DNA from: Planococcus sp. MSAK28401
Lineage (GTDB): Bacteria; Bacillota; Bacilli; Bacillales_A; Planococcaceae
NCBI RefSeq assembly: GCF_018283455.1
Contig: NZ_JAAMTH010000001.1
Coordinates: forward strand, 1,841,501-1,905,500
Length of the DNA: 64,000 bases
Direction: 5' to 3'
Shown here: positions 33,715 to 42,911 of the stretch, piece by piece
Position numbering within the stretch: position 1 is the first letter of the stretch
Layout of the letters: each line of letters opens with the position of its first letter
Translations under genes and position numbers: made by a program
The notes under the pieces: generated by a model
Database searches by the model: none
What the model was told of the DNA's origin: nothing
Seen by the model: only the letters and a program-made list of their open reading frames with translations

Positions 33715-35064
33715 ATGTACGAAACGAAAACGACTCAAGAAAAACTTAAATTGTTAATGAAAATCGTCCTGCCGATTCTCATCACCCAAGTCGCTATGTA
33801 TATGGTGACTTTTTTCGATATTTACATGACCGCCCGTTACGGGACCGAGGATCTTGCCGGTGTGTCGATCGGATCCTCTTTTTGGGTTCCGGTGTATATC
33901 GGACTTGCCGGCATCCTCATGTCCATTACTCCAATTGTAGCACAATTGATGGGGGCCAAGAAAAAAGATGGCGTGAAAGATGCGGTGCAGCAAGGGATTT
34001 ACTTGGCGGTTATCCTGGCGGCGATCGTCTTCTGTTTCTTCTTCTTCGGCATCGACTGGCTGCTTGGTTTCATGGACCTCGAACCAGCCGTCAACGACGT
34101 TGCCAGCCGCTATATTTTCGCAATGAGCTTAGGCTTGGTGCCGCTGTTTGCGTATAATGCACTGCGCTCGTATATCGATGCACTCGGTGCCACGCGCGTG
34201 ACGATGTTCATCACGTTGATGTCGGCACCGATCAATGTGTTCTTCAATTATTTACTGATTTTCGGGAACTTCGGCTTTCCTGAACTTGGCGGACCGGGTG
34301 CTGGAATGGCGTCAGCAATCACCTATTGGCTCGTGCTAGCGATTGCCGCATTCATCATCCACACGAATGAACCGTTCAAATCATTTGGGATTTTCCGCAA
34401 ATGGGCGCGCCCTTCCTTAACCAGGTGGAAGGAAATCACCGGCATCGGCGTGCCGATCGGCATTTCGATCTTCGCCGAAACAAGTATCTTTTCAGCAGTC
34501 ACCTTCATGATGTCTGTGTACGGGACGATCACTATCGCTGCCCACCAGATCGCCTTGAACTTTGCATCGCTCCTCTATATGCTGCCGCTCAGCATCTCGA
34601 TGGGCGCGACGATACTGGTCGGGTTTGAAGTTGGGGCAAAGCGCGCATCACACGCTAAGCAGTACAGCTGGCTTGGTGTCGGTGCAGCCGTAACGCTCAG
34701 TGTTATCTCGTCGGGCATCCTCTATTTCCTGCGGGAGCCAATCGCCGAATTGTACTCATCCGACCCCGCCGTCATTGGGCTCGCGGTCCAGTTCTTGATC
34801 TTCGCAGCCTTGTTCCAAGTGTCGGACGCCGTCCAAGCGCCGGTCCAAGGGGCGCTGCGCGGCTATAAGGACGTCAACATCACGTTTATCATGGCGCTCA
34901 TTTCCTATTGGGTCATCGGGCTGCCTTCAGGCTATCTGTTCGCCACGTTCACCGACCTCGGTGCTTTCGGCTATTGGGTCGGCCTCATCGCCGGACTCAC
35001 AGCAGGCGCCATCACCTTATCGATCCGCCTGTTGATCATCCAAAAAAAACTTGCCGCTCAATGA
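33715..35064 (+). CDS. MATE family efflux transporter
   Basis: A 449-residue, 12-helix multidrug and toxic-compound extrusion (MATE) protein, driven by Na+ or H+. Family features: N-terminal MKIVLPILITQVAMYM, internal two-fold repeat and GGPGAGMASAITYW in the fifth helix area; the NorM-like DinF/YeeO subgroups cannot be separated by eye. Two ATGs (33709, 33715) follow GGGAGG; the second has the proper 8-nt spacing. Its stop codon lies within a terminator that also encodes the end of the convergent 79-residue gene. Confidence 0.9.
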   Translation: MYETKTTQEKLKLLMKIVLPILITQVAMYMVTFFDIYMTARYGTEDLAGVSIGSSFWVPVYIGLAGILMSITPIVAQLMGAKKKDGVKDAVQQGIYLAVILAAIVFCFFFFGIDWLLGFMDLEPAVNDVASRYIFAMSLGLVPLFAYNALRSYIDALGATRVTMFITLMSAPINVFFNYLLIFGNFGFPELGGPGAGMASAITYWLVLAIAAFIIHTNEPFKSFGIFRKWARPSLTRWKEITGIGVPIGISIFAETSIFSAVTFMMSVYGTITIAAHQIALNFASLLYMLPLSISMGATILVGFEVGAKRASHAKQYSWLGVGAAVTLSVISSGILYFLREPIAELYSSDPAVIGLAVQFLIFAALFQVSDAVQAPVQGALRGYKDVNITFIMALISYWVIGLPSGYLFATFTDLGAFGYWVGLIAGLTAGAITLSIRLLIIQKKLAAQ

Positions 35065-35079
35065 GCGGCAAGTTTTTTG
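35046..35079. terminator. Bidirectional terminator within two convergent gene ends
   Basis: A perfect ~14-bp stem with A- and T-runs on its two sides. The MATE stop codon (35062-35064) lies in it and it also encodes the last residues (KKLAAH) of the 79-residue protein on the other strand. Confidence 0.88.
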
Positions 35080-35297
35080 TATAGCTGGATCAATTGCGTT
35101 TTTTCCTCTTCGGTAAGCGCTGACTCCCCGATCCGTTCGACCGCCAACTCCAGCTTTTCTTCCACTGATTTGCGGACGCGCGGATGGGTCAGTTCGTCGT
35201 TCAATTCGATGCGTATGCTTGTCTCCAACTCGTCTTGCGTGTTAATGCGCTGCACCCCTTGACGGTCCGGCCATAATCGTTTATACGCCTCGATCAC
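35058..35297 (-). CDS. Small hypothetical protein (79 aa) coupled to the CobW-type GTPase
   Basis: A 79-residue, mostly helical soluble protein of unknown function. Its start ATG overlaps the stop of the CobW-family gene by 4 nt (ATGA), a strong sign of translational coupling and of being a real gene. Its last codons form the arm of the bidirectional terminator. Co-occurrence suggests a role linked to the metallochaperone. Confidence 0.72.
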   Translation of the reverse strand: MIEAYKRLWPDRQGVQRINTQDELETSIRIELNDELTHPRVRKSVEEKLELAVERIGESALTEEEKTQLIQLYKKLAAH

Positions 35298-36175
35298 GGC
35301 ATGTCCAGTCCTTCTAGGTTTTCACCAATCAGCACAATCTGGTTGCGCAGCTTCATGTATTCCGGCAGCCATTGCACCATGCCATAAGCATATTGGAAAG
35401 AATGCGGATAGCTATGGCCTGAGAGCGTGATATAGCCTTTGATGCGATAGACCGTATCCGGCAAATTGCGCAGCCATTCCTCAAACGCTTCACGCTCGAT
35501 TGGCTTATCAAATGAAACGATCTTCGTCTGCAAGTTCAATTTCGACACCGGTGCTTGTTCGACGGGCCCGCGTTCTGCAGGGCTAATGGATTCAAGCAAT
35601 TTCAGCGGCACTTTGGCATGGACCGTCTGGACGATGCGCGCTGTCGGATTGATTTGCTGGATCTCAAAAATCGCCTGGCTTTGTTCCGATTCGCTCAGCA
35701 AATCCGTTTTATTCGCCAATAATAAATCGGCGTGGCGGATTTGCTCTATGAACAACGAGCGGATTTGCGGGGACAATTGCTGGCGTTCCAAAAAGCGTTT
35801 GCTGTCAGCCACTGTGACAATGCCGCGGAAGTTCAAGCGCTCCGCGAACAGCGGTGAGAAAATGGCGTCGAGTGCTTCGACGGGATGCGCAGCTCCTGTC
35901 GTTTCGATGAGCAGCACATCGAACTCGGACTCTGCGAGCAAAGTCTGAATCTGCGCTTCCGATTTTTCAGAGCCGCTGCAGCAAATGCAGCCATCCAGAA
36001 TTTCCTTGAGCGGCACACCGTCCCCGACCTCTTCCGAATCGAAATTCATCGATCCGAGCTCATTCATAAATATTGCCGGCTTCAAGCCTTTTTCTTTAAA
36101 TTCCACGATCATTTTCTTCAGCAAGGTCGTTTTCCCGCTGCCGAGAAATCCGCTGAACAAATACACATCAACCAT
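35294..36175 (-). CDS. CobW/P47K-family GTPase (G3E metallochaperone)
   Basis: A 293-residue G3E GTPase of the CobW/ZNG1/YciC group: Walker A SGFLGSGKTT at about 7-16, the metal-binding GCICCSG (CxCC) at about 63-69, ETTGAAHP, NKTD at about 155-158 and a C-terminal CobW_C domain from about 210. Such proteins insert zinc or other metals into target enzymes. ATG at 36175 is 7 nt after AAAGGATGAG. No Zur-type operator was found upstream, unlike zinc-responsive YciC of Bacillus. The following gene overlaps by 4 nt. Confidence 0.9.
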   Translation of the reverse strand: MVDVYLFSGFLGSGKTTLLKKMIVEFKEKGLKPAIFMNELGSMNFDSEEVGDGVPLKEILDGCICCSGSEKSEAQIQTLLAESEFDVLLIETTGAAHPVEALDAIFSPLFAERLNFRGIVTVADSKRFLERQQLSPQIRSLFIEQIRHADLLLANKTDLLSESEQSQAIFEIQQINPTARIVQTVHAKVPLKLLESISPAERGPVEQAPVSKLNLQTKIVSFDKPIEREAFEEWLRNLPDTVYRIKGYITLSGHSYPHSFQYAYGMVQWLPEYMKLRNQIVLIGENLEGLDMP

Positions 36176-36204
36176 CAACTCATCCTTTCTCTCCTATTGA
36201 AAGA

Positions 36205-36231
36205 AAAGGCCCGCCGGAAGCGGGCCTTTTC
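36205..36231 (-). terminator. Terminator of ctpB
   Basis: A perfect 11-bp GC-rich stem with a 5-nt loop and a U-rich side on the minus strand, between ctpB and the CobW gene. Confidence 0.87.
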
Positions 36232-36238
36232 AGTTATC

Positions 36239-37771
36239 TTATTCTTCTGTATCGGCTTCTTCTTCATCAGCCGGTTCTTCAGTTGTTAAGCCAGCCTGCT
36301 CCATCAAGATATCTGTTGCTTCCTGGAGCTGTGGATCTTCGGTATTGATCTTTTCACGCAATTGGTCCATGACCGCATATACGGTATCTTCGGTCAATAC
36401 ACCATCCGTTTCCAAATCATTCGCTTCCTGGAACTCCATAACGGCCTGCTCCATCTCTTCTTCGAACACGCCATCGATTTCGCCGACTTCATAACCGAGT
36501 GCATCCAGCATTTTCTCAGCAGTTTGCACTTGTTCGGATATGCTGCCATCTTTCAACTCAACTGATGGGTCAAGGAATGGCAGAGACGCATATTCTGGAT
36601 ATGGAACCACTACATCCGGCTCGATGCCTTCTTCGTGGATCCAATTGCCATCCGGCGTCAACCATTTAGCGGTCGTGAACTTCAAGTTCGAGCCATCCGA
36701 AAGGTCATTTGCCGTTTGGACGGTCCCTTTCCCGAAGGTTTTTTCGCCGACCAAGGTCACGTCTGCGGATTCGCTCATCGCTCCTGCCAAAATTTCAGAA
36801 GCTGATGCACTGCCTCCATCGATCAATAATGTGACCGGGATATCCAGTTTATCGCCGTCTGTAGCTAAATACACTTCCGGCTCTTCGCCTTTTGCCTGCA
36901 CTTCGAACATTTCCTTGCCTTCTTCAATGAAGAGGTTGGAAATATCAAGCGCCGTATTCAACAAGCCGCCTGGATTCTGGCGCACATCAAGGACTACCGC
37001 TTCCATGCCTTGTTCTTCCATTTCAGCAATGGCATCCTGCAATTCATCGTAAGTGTTTTCCGAGAAACTGGTGATATTGATGTGGGCGACTTGGTCATTG
37101 ACCATTTCCGCATACACGGTTTCGATCGGGATCTCGTCACGGACGATCGTAATCTCAATCGGGTCAGCATTTTCACCGCGCTGGATCGTCAAGGTCACTT
37201 CGGTTCCTTTTTCCCCACGGATCAACATGACCGCTTCGGTCGTAGAGAACCCTTGGATGCTTTCACCGTCAACTTCCAATATTTGGTCATTCGGCAAGAC
37301 GCCTGCTTTTTCAGCCGGCGAGTTCTTGATCGGTGAAACCACCGTTACATAACCATTGCGCTCCTGGACTTCTGCACCGATTCCTTCAAAACTGGATGAA
37401 ATGCCTTCCATAAACTGGGCTGCTTCGTTTTCATCCATATAGTCGGAATATGGGTCGCCAAGTGCGTCGACCATGCCATTGATGGCACCATTGATCAAAT
37501 CTTCTTGCTCTATTTCTTCAAAATACTGTGCTTCTATCTGGTCGTAAGCAGAATATAATTTTTGGAATTCCTGTCGTTCAGGACTGTTCACCTCCACTGC
37601 CTTATCTTCTCCGAAAGTCAAAGCAAAAACGGTAATGCCCGCTGTCGCGATAATCAGGAAAAAGACAAGCATGATGAAATAGAAGGTTTTCATTCGAATA
37701 AAATGCGGCTTCGGTTCCTCTGCCGCCTGCGCTTCGGGTTGCTGTTCTTCGCCCGGTCGCTTCTCGTCCAT
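36239..37771 (-). CDS. ctpB: Carboxy-terminal processing protease (S41, CtpA/CtpB)
   Basis: A 510-residue membrane-anchored serine protease. Order: acidic cytoplasmic tail, one transmembrane helix at about 22-44, PDZ domain (about 125-210, with GVLPNDQILEVDGE), S41 protease domain with catalytic Ser in DGGSASASEILAGAM and Lys in GEKTFGKGTVQ, and a C-terminal peptidoglycan-binding domain of the PG_binding_1 type (about 395-460). Cleavage of exported proteins near the membrane is the family role. ATG at 37771 is 6 nt after GGTGA; an upstream ATG at 37792 abuts its ribosome site. Confidence 0.93.
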   Translation of the reverse strand: MDEKRPGEEQQPEAQAAEEPKPHFIRMKTFYFIMLVFFLIIATAGITVFALTFGEDKAVEVNSPERQEFQKLYSAYDQIEAQYFEEIEQEDLINGAINGMVDALGDPYSDYMDENEAAQFMEGISSSFEGIGAEVQERNGYVTVVSPIKNSPAEKAGVLPNDQILEVDGESIQGFSTTEAVMLIRGEKGTEVTLTIQRGENADPIEITIVRDEIPIETVYAEMVNDQVAHINITSFSENTYDELQDAIAEMEEQGMEAVVLDVRQNPGGLLNTALDISNLFIEEGKEMFEVQAKGEEPEVYLATDGDKLDIPVTLLIDGGSASASEILAGAMSESADVTLVGEKTFGKGTVQTANDLSDGSNLKFTTAKWLTPDGNWIHEEGIEPDVVVPYPEYASLPFLDPSVELKDGSISEQVQTAEKMLDALGYEVGEIDGVFEEEMEQAVMEFQEANDLETDGVLTEDTVYAVMDQLREKINTEDPQLQEATDILMEQAGLTTEEPADEEEADTEE

Positions 37772-37843
37772 ATGTTTCACCACTTTCTTCATTCACCTGA
37801 CAGCAAGTTTCAAAAATTCTCCCAAAACTTGCCGGGTTAAAAG

Positions 37844-37871
37844 AAAAAGACTGCCTCGACAGTCTTTTTTC
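37844..37871 (-). terminator. Terminator of deoD
   Basis: A perfect 10-bp stem with a 6-nt loop and a U tract on the minus strand, right after the deoD stop. Confidence 0.85.
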
Positions 37872-37874
37872 CTG

Positions 37875-38579
37875 TTAGTCTTGGATCGCTGCGTCCAATG
37901 CCACAACAATCATATCGCTGAAAGTTGTTTGGCGCTCTTCTGCAGAAGTTACTTCTCCAGTCAATAAATGGTCGCTGACTGTCAAAATCGATAGTGCTTT
38001 GCGCCCGAATTTCGCCGCTAGCGTGTACAACGCGGAAGATTCCATCTCTAGGCCAAGAATTCCGTATTGTGCCCATTTTTCGTGCTCAGCGTGTTCATTG
38101 TAGAATACGTCTTCAGTGAATACGTTCCCGACACGCAAGTTCAAGCCTTTTTCCTGCCCGGCTGCATAAGCCTTTTGCAGCAAGTCGAAGTTTGCGATCG
38201 GCGCATACGTGATACCGTTGAAGATGATATCGTTCATTTTTGAATCCGTTGATGCTGCTTGCGCAAGGATAACATCACGCACTTTGACGTCCTTATGGAT
38301 CGAGCCGCATGTACCGACACGAATCAATTTCTGCACGTCGTATTCTTGCATCAATTCCGTCACATAGATCGAGATCGACGGGACGCCCATGCCCGTTCCT
38401 TGAACGGAAATGCGTTTGCCTTTGTATGTACCCGTATAGCCGAACATATTGCGGACTTCGTTATACAATGTTACGTCTTCAAGGAATGTTTCCGCGATGT
38501 ACTTCGCGCGAAGTGGATCTCCAGGAAGTAGAATAGTATCGGCGATATCGCCTTTTTTAGCATTAATGTGAACACTCAT
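37875..38579 (-). CDS. deoD: Purine nucleoside phosphorylase DeoD-type
   Basis: A 234-residue hexameric (NP-I) purine nucleoside phosphorylase that splits purine nucleosides with phosphate for salvage. Typical features: [22 protein letters not shown] near the N-terminus (residues 4-25 in blocks), RVGTCGSI near 87, [10 protein letters not shown] near 181 and SDHLLTGE near 204. Two adjacent ATGs exist at 38582 and 38579; the second has better spacing to GTGAGG. Length matches Bacillus DeoD (about 233). Confidence 0.95.
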   Translation of the reverse strand: MSVHINAKKGDIADTILLPGDPLRAKYIAETFLEDVTLYNEVRNMFGYTGTYKGKRISVQGTGMGVPSISIYVTELMQEYDVQKLIRVGTCGSIHKDVKVRDVILAQAASTDSKMNDIIFNGITYAPIANFDLLQKAYAAGQEKGLNLRVGNVFTEDVFYNEHAEHEKWAQYGILGLEMESSALYTLAAKFGRKALSILTVSDHLLTGEVTSAEERQTTFSDMIVVALDAAIQD

Positions 38580-38648
38580 CATAAAACCTCACTTTATTTT
38601 AGTCGATTTAATCATACTGTTTTTTATCGCCAAGTGCAATGAAGAGCT

Positions 38649-38864
38649 TTAACCTGCTTCGTATTCTTGCCATATTCGGTCAAATGTGGAAGCTTGGAGA
38701 ACTGGATGCGCCTTTTCTTCAACGTATTGGGAGAGTTCCTGGAAATCTGTGCTCGTTTTTGGGAAACTATGATCCAAAAACATCGCTTCGGCAAATTGGG
38801 AATATTCATCTTGTATAATCTTGCCGCGGTATTTCAATGCAAATTGGTAAAATGAGCGCTCCAT
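38649..38864 (-). CDS. yozE: YozE family SAM-like protein (UPF0346)
   Basis: A 71-residue helical protein of the YozE family, a sterile-alpha-motif-like fold: SFYQFALKYRGK, DHSFPKTSTDFQELSQYVE and TFDRIWQEYEA match Bacillus YozE, whose function is not known. It has a GAGGAGC ribosome site and lies upstream of deoD, after the msrAB terminator. A second, broken YozE-like gene is in the prophage remnant at 47.6 kb. Confidence 0.9.
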   Translation of the reverse strand: MERSFYQFALKYRGKIIQDEYSQFAEAMFLDHSFPKTSTDFQELSQYVEEKAHPVLQASTFDRIWQEYEAG

Positions 38865-38885
38865 AAGAAGCTCCTCCTTTCAGCA

Positions 38886-38913
38886 AAAAGCCCGGACCGG
38901 AGTCCAGGCTTTC
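38886..38913 (-). terminator. Terminator of the msrAB operon
   Basis: An 11-bp stem with one mismatch and a U-rich side on the minus strand, just after the msrB stop. Confidence 0.83.
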
Positions 38914-38916
38914 CTT

Positions 38917-39342
38917 TTATTCGAATAGTTGCAAGTATTCGCTATAGCCTTGTTGTTCCAATTGGTCTTTTGGGACGAAACGCAATGCCGCGGAATTAAT
39001 GCAGTAGCGTAAGCCGCCGAGTTCAGATGGCCCGTCTGGGAACAAATGCCCGAGATGCGAATCGGCAGAAGCGGAGCGTACTTCAGTCCGTCTCATGCCA
39101 TGGCTCGTATCGAAGCTTTCCTTCACTTCTTCCCCTTCGATCGGTTTGGCAAAACTCGGCCAGCCGCAATGGGCGTCAAATTTGTCTTTCGAACTGAACA
39201 AAGGTTTGCCCGAGACGATGTCGACATAAATGCCTTCTTCAAAATGCTGGTCGAATTCGCCTTGGAACGGCGGTTCAGTTCCGTTTTCCTGCGTAACATG
39301 GTATTGCATTGGCGTCAATTTCGTTTTCAAATCGTCTTTCAT
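38917..39342 (-). CDS. msrB: Peptide-methionine (R)-S-oxide reductase MsrB
   Basis: A 141-residue MsrB that reduces methionine-R-sulfoxide, complementary to MsrA. The catalytic Cys lies in RYCINSAAL near residue 117-125; HCGWPSF and [11 protein letters not shown] are the other family blocks. The CxxC zinc pair of the zinc-type MsrB is absent. Its start overlaps the end of msrA by 4 nt. Last gene of the run. Confidence 0.94.
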   Translation of the reverse strand: MKDDLKTKLTPMQYHVTQENGTEPPFQGEFDQHFEEGIYVDIVSGKPLFSSKDKFDAHCGWPSFAKPIEGEEVKESFDTSHGMRRTEVRSASADSHLGHLFPDGPSELGGLRYCINSAALRFVPKDQLEQQGYSEYLQLFE

Positions 39343-39869
39343 TTCGATTCCCCCCAATGGTTTTGGATAAATGTCTTGCGACCGGATCCTGTCGCATAAC
39401 GGTTATAATGTGTTGGGTTTTTCTGGTAATAATCTTGATGATAGGTTTCGGCCGGATAGAATTCTTTCGCTTCCAGAATATCGGTGGCAATCGGCTTAGT
39501 AAACTTGCCCGATTGCTCCAACTGCTGTTTGGATTTTTCGGCAGCGATGCGCTGTTCTTCCGTATGGTAATAAATAGCCGTTTTATAAGAATCGCCGCGG
39601 TCGAAAAACTGTCCGCCCGCATCGGTCGGGTCAATCTGGGACCAATACACTTCAAGCAGTCGCTCATAGGGATAAAGCTCCGGCTGGAATGTGATTTCCA
39701 CAGCCTCCCGGTGGCCGGTCACATTCGTGCACACTTGTTCATATGTCGGGTTCGGCAAATCGCCGCCTGTATAGCCACTAACGACCGCTTCGATGCCCTC
39801 GAGCGAATCAAACGGCTGTACCATGCACCAAAAACAGCCGCCAGCAAATGTCGCTTTTTCTGTCTTCAT
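39339..39869 (-). CDS. msrA: Peptide-methionine (S)-S-oxide reductase MsrA (copy 2)
   Basis: A 176-residue MsrA with GGCFWC at 9-14, EAVEITFQP and the YHQDYY block. It is similar in length and motifs to the copy at 14 kb but is part of the thyA-dfrA-plsC-degV-ypmR-ypmS-msrA-msrB run, as in Bacillus. ATG at 39869 is spaced from GGAGGGG; its stop overlaps the msrB start by 4 nt. Confidence 0.94.
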   Translation of the reverse strand: MKTEKATFAGGCFWCMVQPFDSLEGIEAVVSGYTGGDLPNPTYEQVCTNVTGHREAVEITFQPELYPYERLLEVYWSQIDPTDAGGQFFDRGDSYKTAIYYHTEEQRIAAEKSKQQLEQSGKFTKPIATDILEAKEFYPAETYHQDYYQKNPTHYNRYATGSGRKTFIQNHWGESK

Positions 39870-39885
39870 CTTACCCCTCCTCATA

Positions 39886-40461
39886 TTATGGCTGAATCGT
39901 TACTAAAAGACGGATGTCGTCTTCTTCAAGGTCGAACGATGTTGCACGTACTGAAACGCCGCCGTTGATGGGAATTTCGGTGAGATTCAGCAAGACTTCC
40001 TCTTCTTTCGGCATGACTTCCATAAATTCTGGAAGATCCACGGAGTCTCGAAGCAATTTTAACGCTGATTCCGGTGGTATGTCGAGCCGTCCGACTTCAA
40101 CCGAACGCTGTTCCAACAATAAATTGCCATCGGGCAGCACGACCGGGTCAAAAGTCAACAAGATCGGCAAAGTCACCCCAAATACCGTGAGTTCGGTAGA
40201 CAAACTGACATTGTCAGTCACCGCCAGGCGCAAAGGAATCGGCTGGCCTTCCATCGCATCTGCGATATAGGTATTCGCAATCCCTTCAAAATCGGCTTTG
40301 GTCGTATTGACGACGACTGTATTGCCTTCAGGAGGCGGGCTGCTTTCCGCTTGATAGGTTTTAAAATTATCGGATGGTGTCGTAATGAACAGAAAAAATC
40401 CAATGACGGCAACTAGGTTCAACACCAATAGCACAAAAAATGCAAAACGCCATTTTTTCAT
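39886..40461 (-). CDS. ypmS: YpmS family protein (DUF2140), membrane anchored
   Basis: A 191-residue protein with an N-terminal transmembrane anchor (about 7-28) and an extracellular beta-rich domain of the YpmS family; the conserved VSLSTELTVFGVTLPI segment is present. The function is unknown. It sits in the operon 11 nt after ypmR and 16 nt before msrA. Confidence 0.88.
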   Translation of the reverse strand: MKKWRFAFFVLLVLNLVAVIGFFLFITTPSDNFKTYQAESSPPPEGNTVVVNTTKADFEGIANTYIADAMEGQPIPLRLAVTDNVSLSTELTVFGVTLPILLTFDPVVLPDGNLLLEQRSVEVGRLDIPPESALKLLRDSVDLPEFMEVMPKEEEVLLNLTEIPINGGVSVRATSFDLEEDDIRLLVTIQP

Positions 40462-40472
40462 TTTTCCACCTC

Positions 40473-41270
40473 CTATCCTTGGAAGCTAATGCCGCATTGC
40501 TCCATTGTTTCGGATACCCGTTCAGCCATCAGGTCATAGCCTTTGCTGTTCGGGTGGAAGAAATCGGTATGATATACCAAATTCTCATTGCCGACGAATA
40601 AATCGCTGACGGGCACGAAACAGGCGTGCGGATCTCCTTCCACTGTTTCTTGCATGACTCCATTATAGGAGTCGATGATTTGATCGAATTCCTCTACTTC
40701 ATCCGTTACCAGTGAAAACGGGTTGTATAGGCCGACAACGATGAGCGGCGCGGACGGATTCAACGAGCGGATGGATGAGTAGATGGTCTCGAAGCGGCTC
40801 TGGTAAAGAATCAATTCTTCGGTAAAAGCTTCGATATTCAACGAAAATAAATCCCGTTTGACGATACGCATGACGTCGTTGCCGCCGATCGTCATGAAAA
40901 TATAATCAGATGCGAGCAGCGGGCCGGACAGCTTGCCTTGCTGGAACAGCGACAATAATTGATCACTTCTCCTGCCGCGTTTCGCTGTATTTTCAAGGGC
41001 GATGCCTTCTATCCCAGGCCATTCCGCCATTTCGAGCGCCAAACGGCCGACATATCCCCCGCGGTTTTCTGTATCGCCTACGCCTTGTGACAAAGAATCC
41101 CCAAGTGCAGTGATGATCACAGTCTGCGGGATGAAGTTCGGCGGGACCGTATAGGGGGCGAACTCCACCGGCAGACGCGGCGCCGCTTCTTCTTTACCGA
41201 AATTGAACGTCGAAGCACATCCCGCAAGCACAATCGATAAGGCAATGACAATATACAGGATGCGTTTCAC
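40473..41270 (-). CDS. ypmR: SGNH/GDSL hydrolase lipoprotein YpmR
   Basis: A 265-residue lipoprotein: signal peptide with lipobox LAGC near 15-18, then a GDSL/SGNH-fold esterase or lipase domain. The blocks are GDSLSQGVGD (catalytic Ser, near 55), the GGND block (near 130) and a C-terminal FHPNSKGY with the catalytic His. It probably acts on an extracellular ester or lipid; substrate unknown. Part of the run with ypmS. Confidence 0.9.
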   Translation of the reverse strand: MKRILYIVIALSIVLAGCASTFNFGKEEAAPRLPVEFAPYTVPPNFIPQTVIITALGDSLSQGVGDTENRGGYVGRLALEMAEWPGIEGIALENTAKRGRRSDQLLSLFQQGKLSGPLLASDYIFMTIGGNDVMRIVKRDLFSLNIEAFTEELILYQSRFETIYSSIRSLNPSAPLIVVGLYNPFSLVTDEVEEFDQIIDSYNGVMQETVEGDPHACFVPVSDLFVGNENLVYHTDFFHPNSKGYDLMAERVSETMEQCGISFQG

Positions 41271-41299
41271 GTCCGTCTCTCCTTCGTGATTCCTTTAGT

Positions 41300-42139
41300 T
41301 TACTCCGTGTAATACATGAAACCGATGGCGCCGATTCCCGTGTGCGTGGAAATGACCGGAGTCGTGAAATCATAACGGATATCAGTGAATCCGGTTTCCT
41401 TGATTTTTTCGCGCAGCGGCTCGGCCATTGCCTGGCCGTTCGCCTGGGCGATGCCGACGCCTTTCACCACCTTGCCTTTCGTGCGTTCGGCAAAATCTTT
41501 CACCAAATAGTCCACCACTTGCTTATGGCTGCGCATTTTGGCGACAGGGGTGTATTCGCCGTCGTCAAGCGAGGCAATCGGCTTGATCTTCAGGAACGAC
41601 CCGATCATGGCACGGCCTTTGCCGATGCGCCCGCCTTTGACCAAATTATCGAGCGTATCGACCACTACATACAGTTTCGTGTTGCGACGCACCTGATCCA
41701 CGCGCTCGACAATTTGCTCGACCGTTTTCCCTTGTTTCGCCATCGTTGCCGCTTCAAATACTTGGAAAGTCAAAGCGTGAGAAATATAACGGGAATCGAT
41801 GACTGTGACATCGGAATCCGTCAATTCCGCAGCGGTGCGCGCAGATTCCACGGTGCCGCTCATGCCACCGGTCATATGGATGGAAATGATTTGGCTTCCG
41901 TCCTTGCCGAGTTCATCATAGAGCTCCTTGAAGACGCCTGGCGCCGGCTGGGAGCTCTTTGGAAATTCATCTGAATTCTTCATCAGTTCAAGAAAAGCTT
42001 CCGGTTCCAAATCGACGCGATCCAGATAGGTCTTGCCCCCGATCTGGATCGACAAAGGAACGACGTGAAGCCCATGTGCTTCTATTTCTTCTGCTTTCAA
42101 ATCAGCAGTCGAATCCGTTACAATGTGAATTTTCGACAT
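41300..42139 (-). CDS. DegV family fatty-acid-binding protein
   Basis: A 279-residue DegV (FakB-like) protein that binds a fatty acid; in Gram-positives such proteins present fatty acids to the kinase FakA. Features: VTDSTADL at 6-13, the SIHMTGGMSGTVESAR block near 87 and RYISHALTF near 118. The kinase partner is not in the window. It starts about 50 nt after the plsC-like gene, so a lipid-related function in the operon fits. Confidence 0.88.
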   Translation of the reverse strand: MSKIHIVTDSTADLKAEEIEAHGLHVVPLSIQIGGKTYLDRVDLEPEAFLELMKNSDEFPKSSQPAPGVFKELYDELGKDGSQIISIHMTGGMSGTVESARTAAELTDSDVTVIDSRYISHALTFQVFEAATMAKQGKTVEQIVERVDQVRRNTKLYVVVDTLDNLVKGGRIGKGRAMIGSFLKIKPIASLDDGEYTPVAKMRSHKQVVDYLVKDFAERTKGKVVKGVGIAQANGQAMAEPLREKIKETGFTDIRYDFTTPVISTHTGIGAIGFMYYTE

Positions 42140-42191
42140 TCGATCACTTCCATTTCATCTGCTTATAGGATCTTTCTCTTCTTATAAAAAT

Positions 42192-42911
42192 CTACTGAAG
42201 GTCAGCCAGTGCCTGCTCGATGCGGCTTTTGACCAATTGCGCCGCTTTCACGCCCGCAGCGTCCAGTTGCTGCGGTGTAAAGGGTTCAAGCACTTGAACC
42301 TTTACATGGGCCGGGCGGATTTGATTGTTGTTGTTTTCCATAATGCGCGATGTGCCTTCGATGGCGATCGGCACAACCGGTACGCCTGCTTCTTTGGCGA
42401 TGCGCATAAATCCGGCTTTAAAGTCCTTGAGCCCTTGCCCTTTGCTTCTCGTGCCTTCCGGAAAAATCAAGATGGAATGGCCTTCGTGAAGCTTTTCGAT
42501 GGTATCGGTGATGGACTTGAACGCGCTTCGGCGGTCGGTGCGGTCGAGGAAGACGCAATTCATCTCTTCCATATAAGACGGGATGATCGGGAATTTCCTC
42601 ACTTCTTCTTTGGAAATAAAGCCGAACGATTTCGGGATGGACGACAACAGTACCGGAATATCAAAATTGCCTTCGTGGTTGCTGACAAACAGCACCGGCC
42701 CTTCCGGTAAGCGTTCGAGTCCGCTCACTTCGACTTTGCTGCCCGTGCGCTTCATGATGCCAGACGCCCATTTCTGGGGTTCGCTATGGATCAGCTCGCT
42801 ATATTCCTGTTGGCCCATCCCCGCTTTACGCTTTTTGAACTTCGCCAAATTGGCGGCGGCAATCGGCAAATAGCCGAATAAATAGGAGAACGTGCGGGCA
42901 GACTTAAGCAC
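42192..42911 (-). CDS. plsC: 1-acyl-sn-glycerol-3-phosphate acyltransferase (PlsC family)
   Basis: A 239-residue lysophosphatidic-acid acyltransferase-like protein. Acyltransferase motif I (NHEGNFD, an NHx4D-type motif) near 80-86 and motif III (FPEGTRS) near 150-156 are visible. It would make phosphatidic acid at the membrane. The GTG at 42911 is chosen because AGGGGGAGAAACAG precedes it and its start overlaps the dfrA stop by 8 nt. It sits between dfrA and degV, a lipid-related pair. Confidence 0.85.
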   Translation of the reverse strand: MLKSARTFSYLFGYLPIAAANLAKFKKRKAGMGQQEYSELIHSEPQKWASGIMKRTGSKVEVSGLERLPEGPVLFVSNHEGNFDIPVLLSSIPKSFGFISKEEVRKFPIIPSYMEEMNCVFLDRTDRRSAFKSITDTIEKLHEGHSILIFPEGTRSKGQGLKDFKAGFMRIAKEAGVPVVPIAIEGTSRIMENNNNQIRPAHVKVQVLEPFTPQQLDAAGVKAAQLVKSRIEQALADLQ

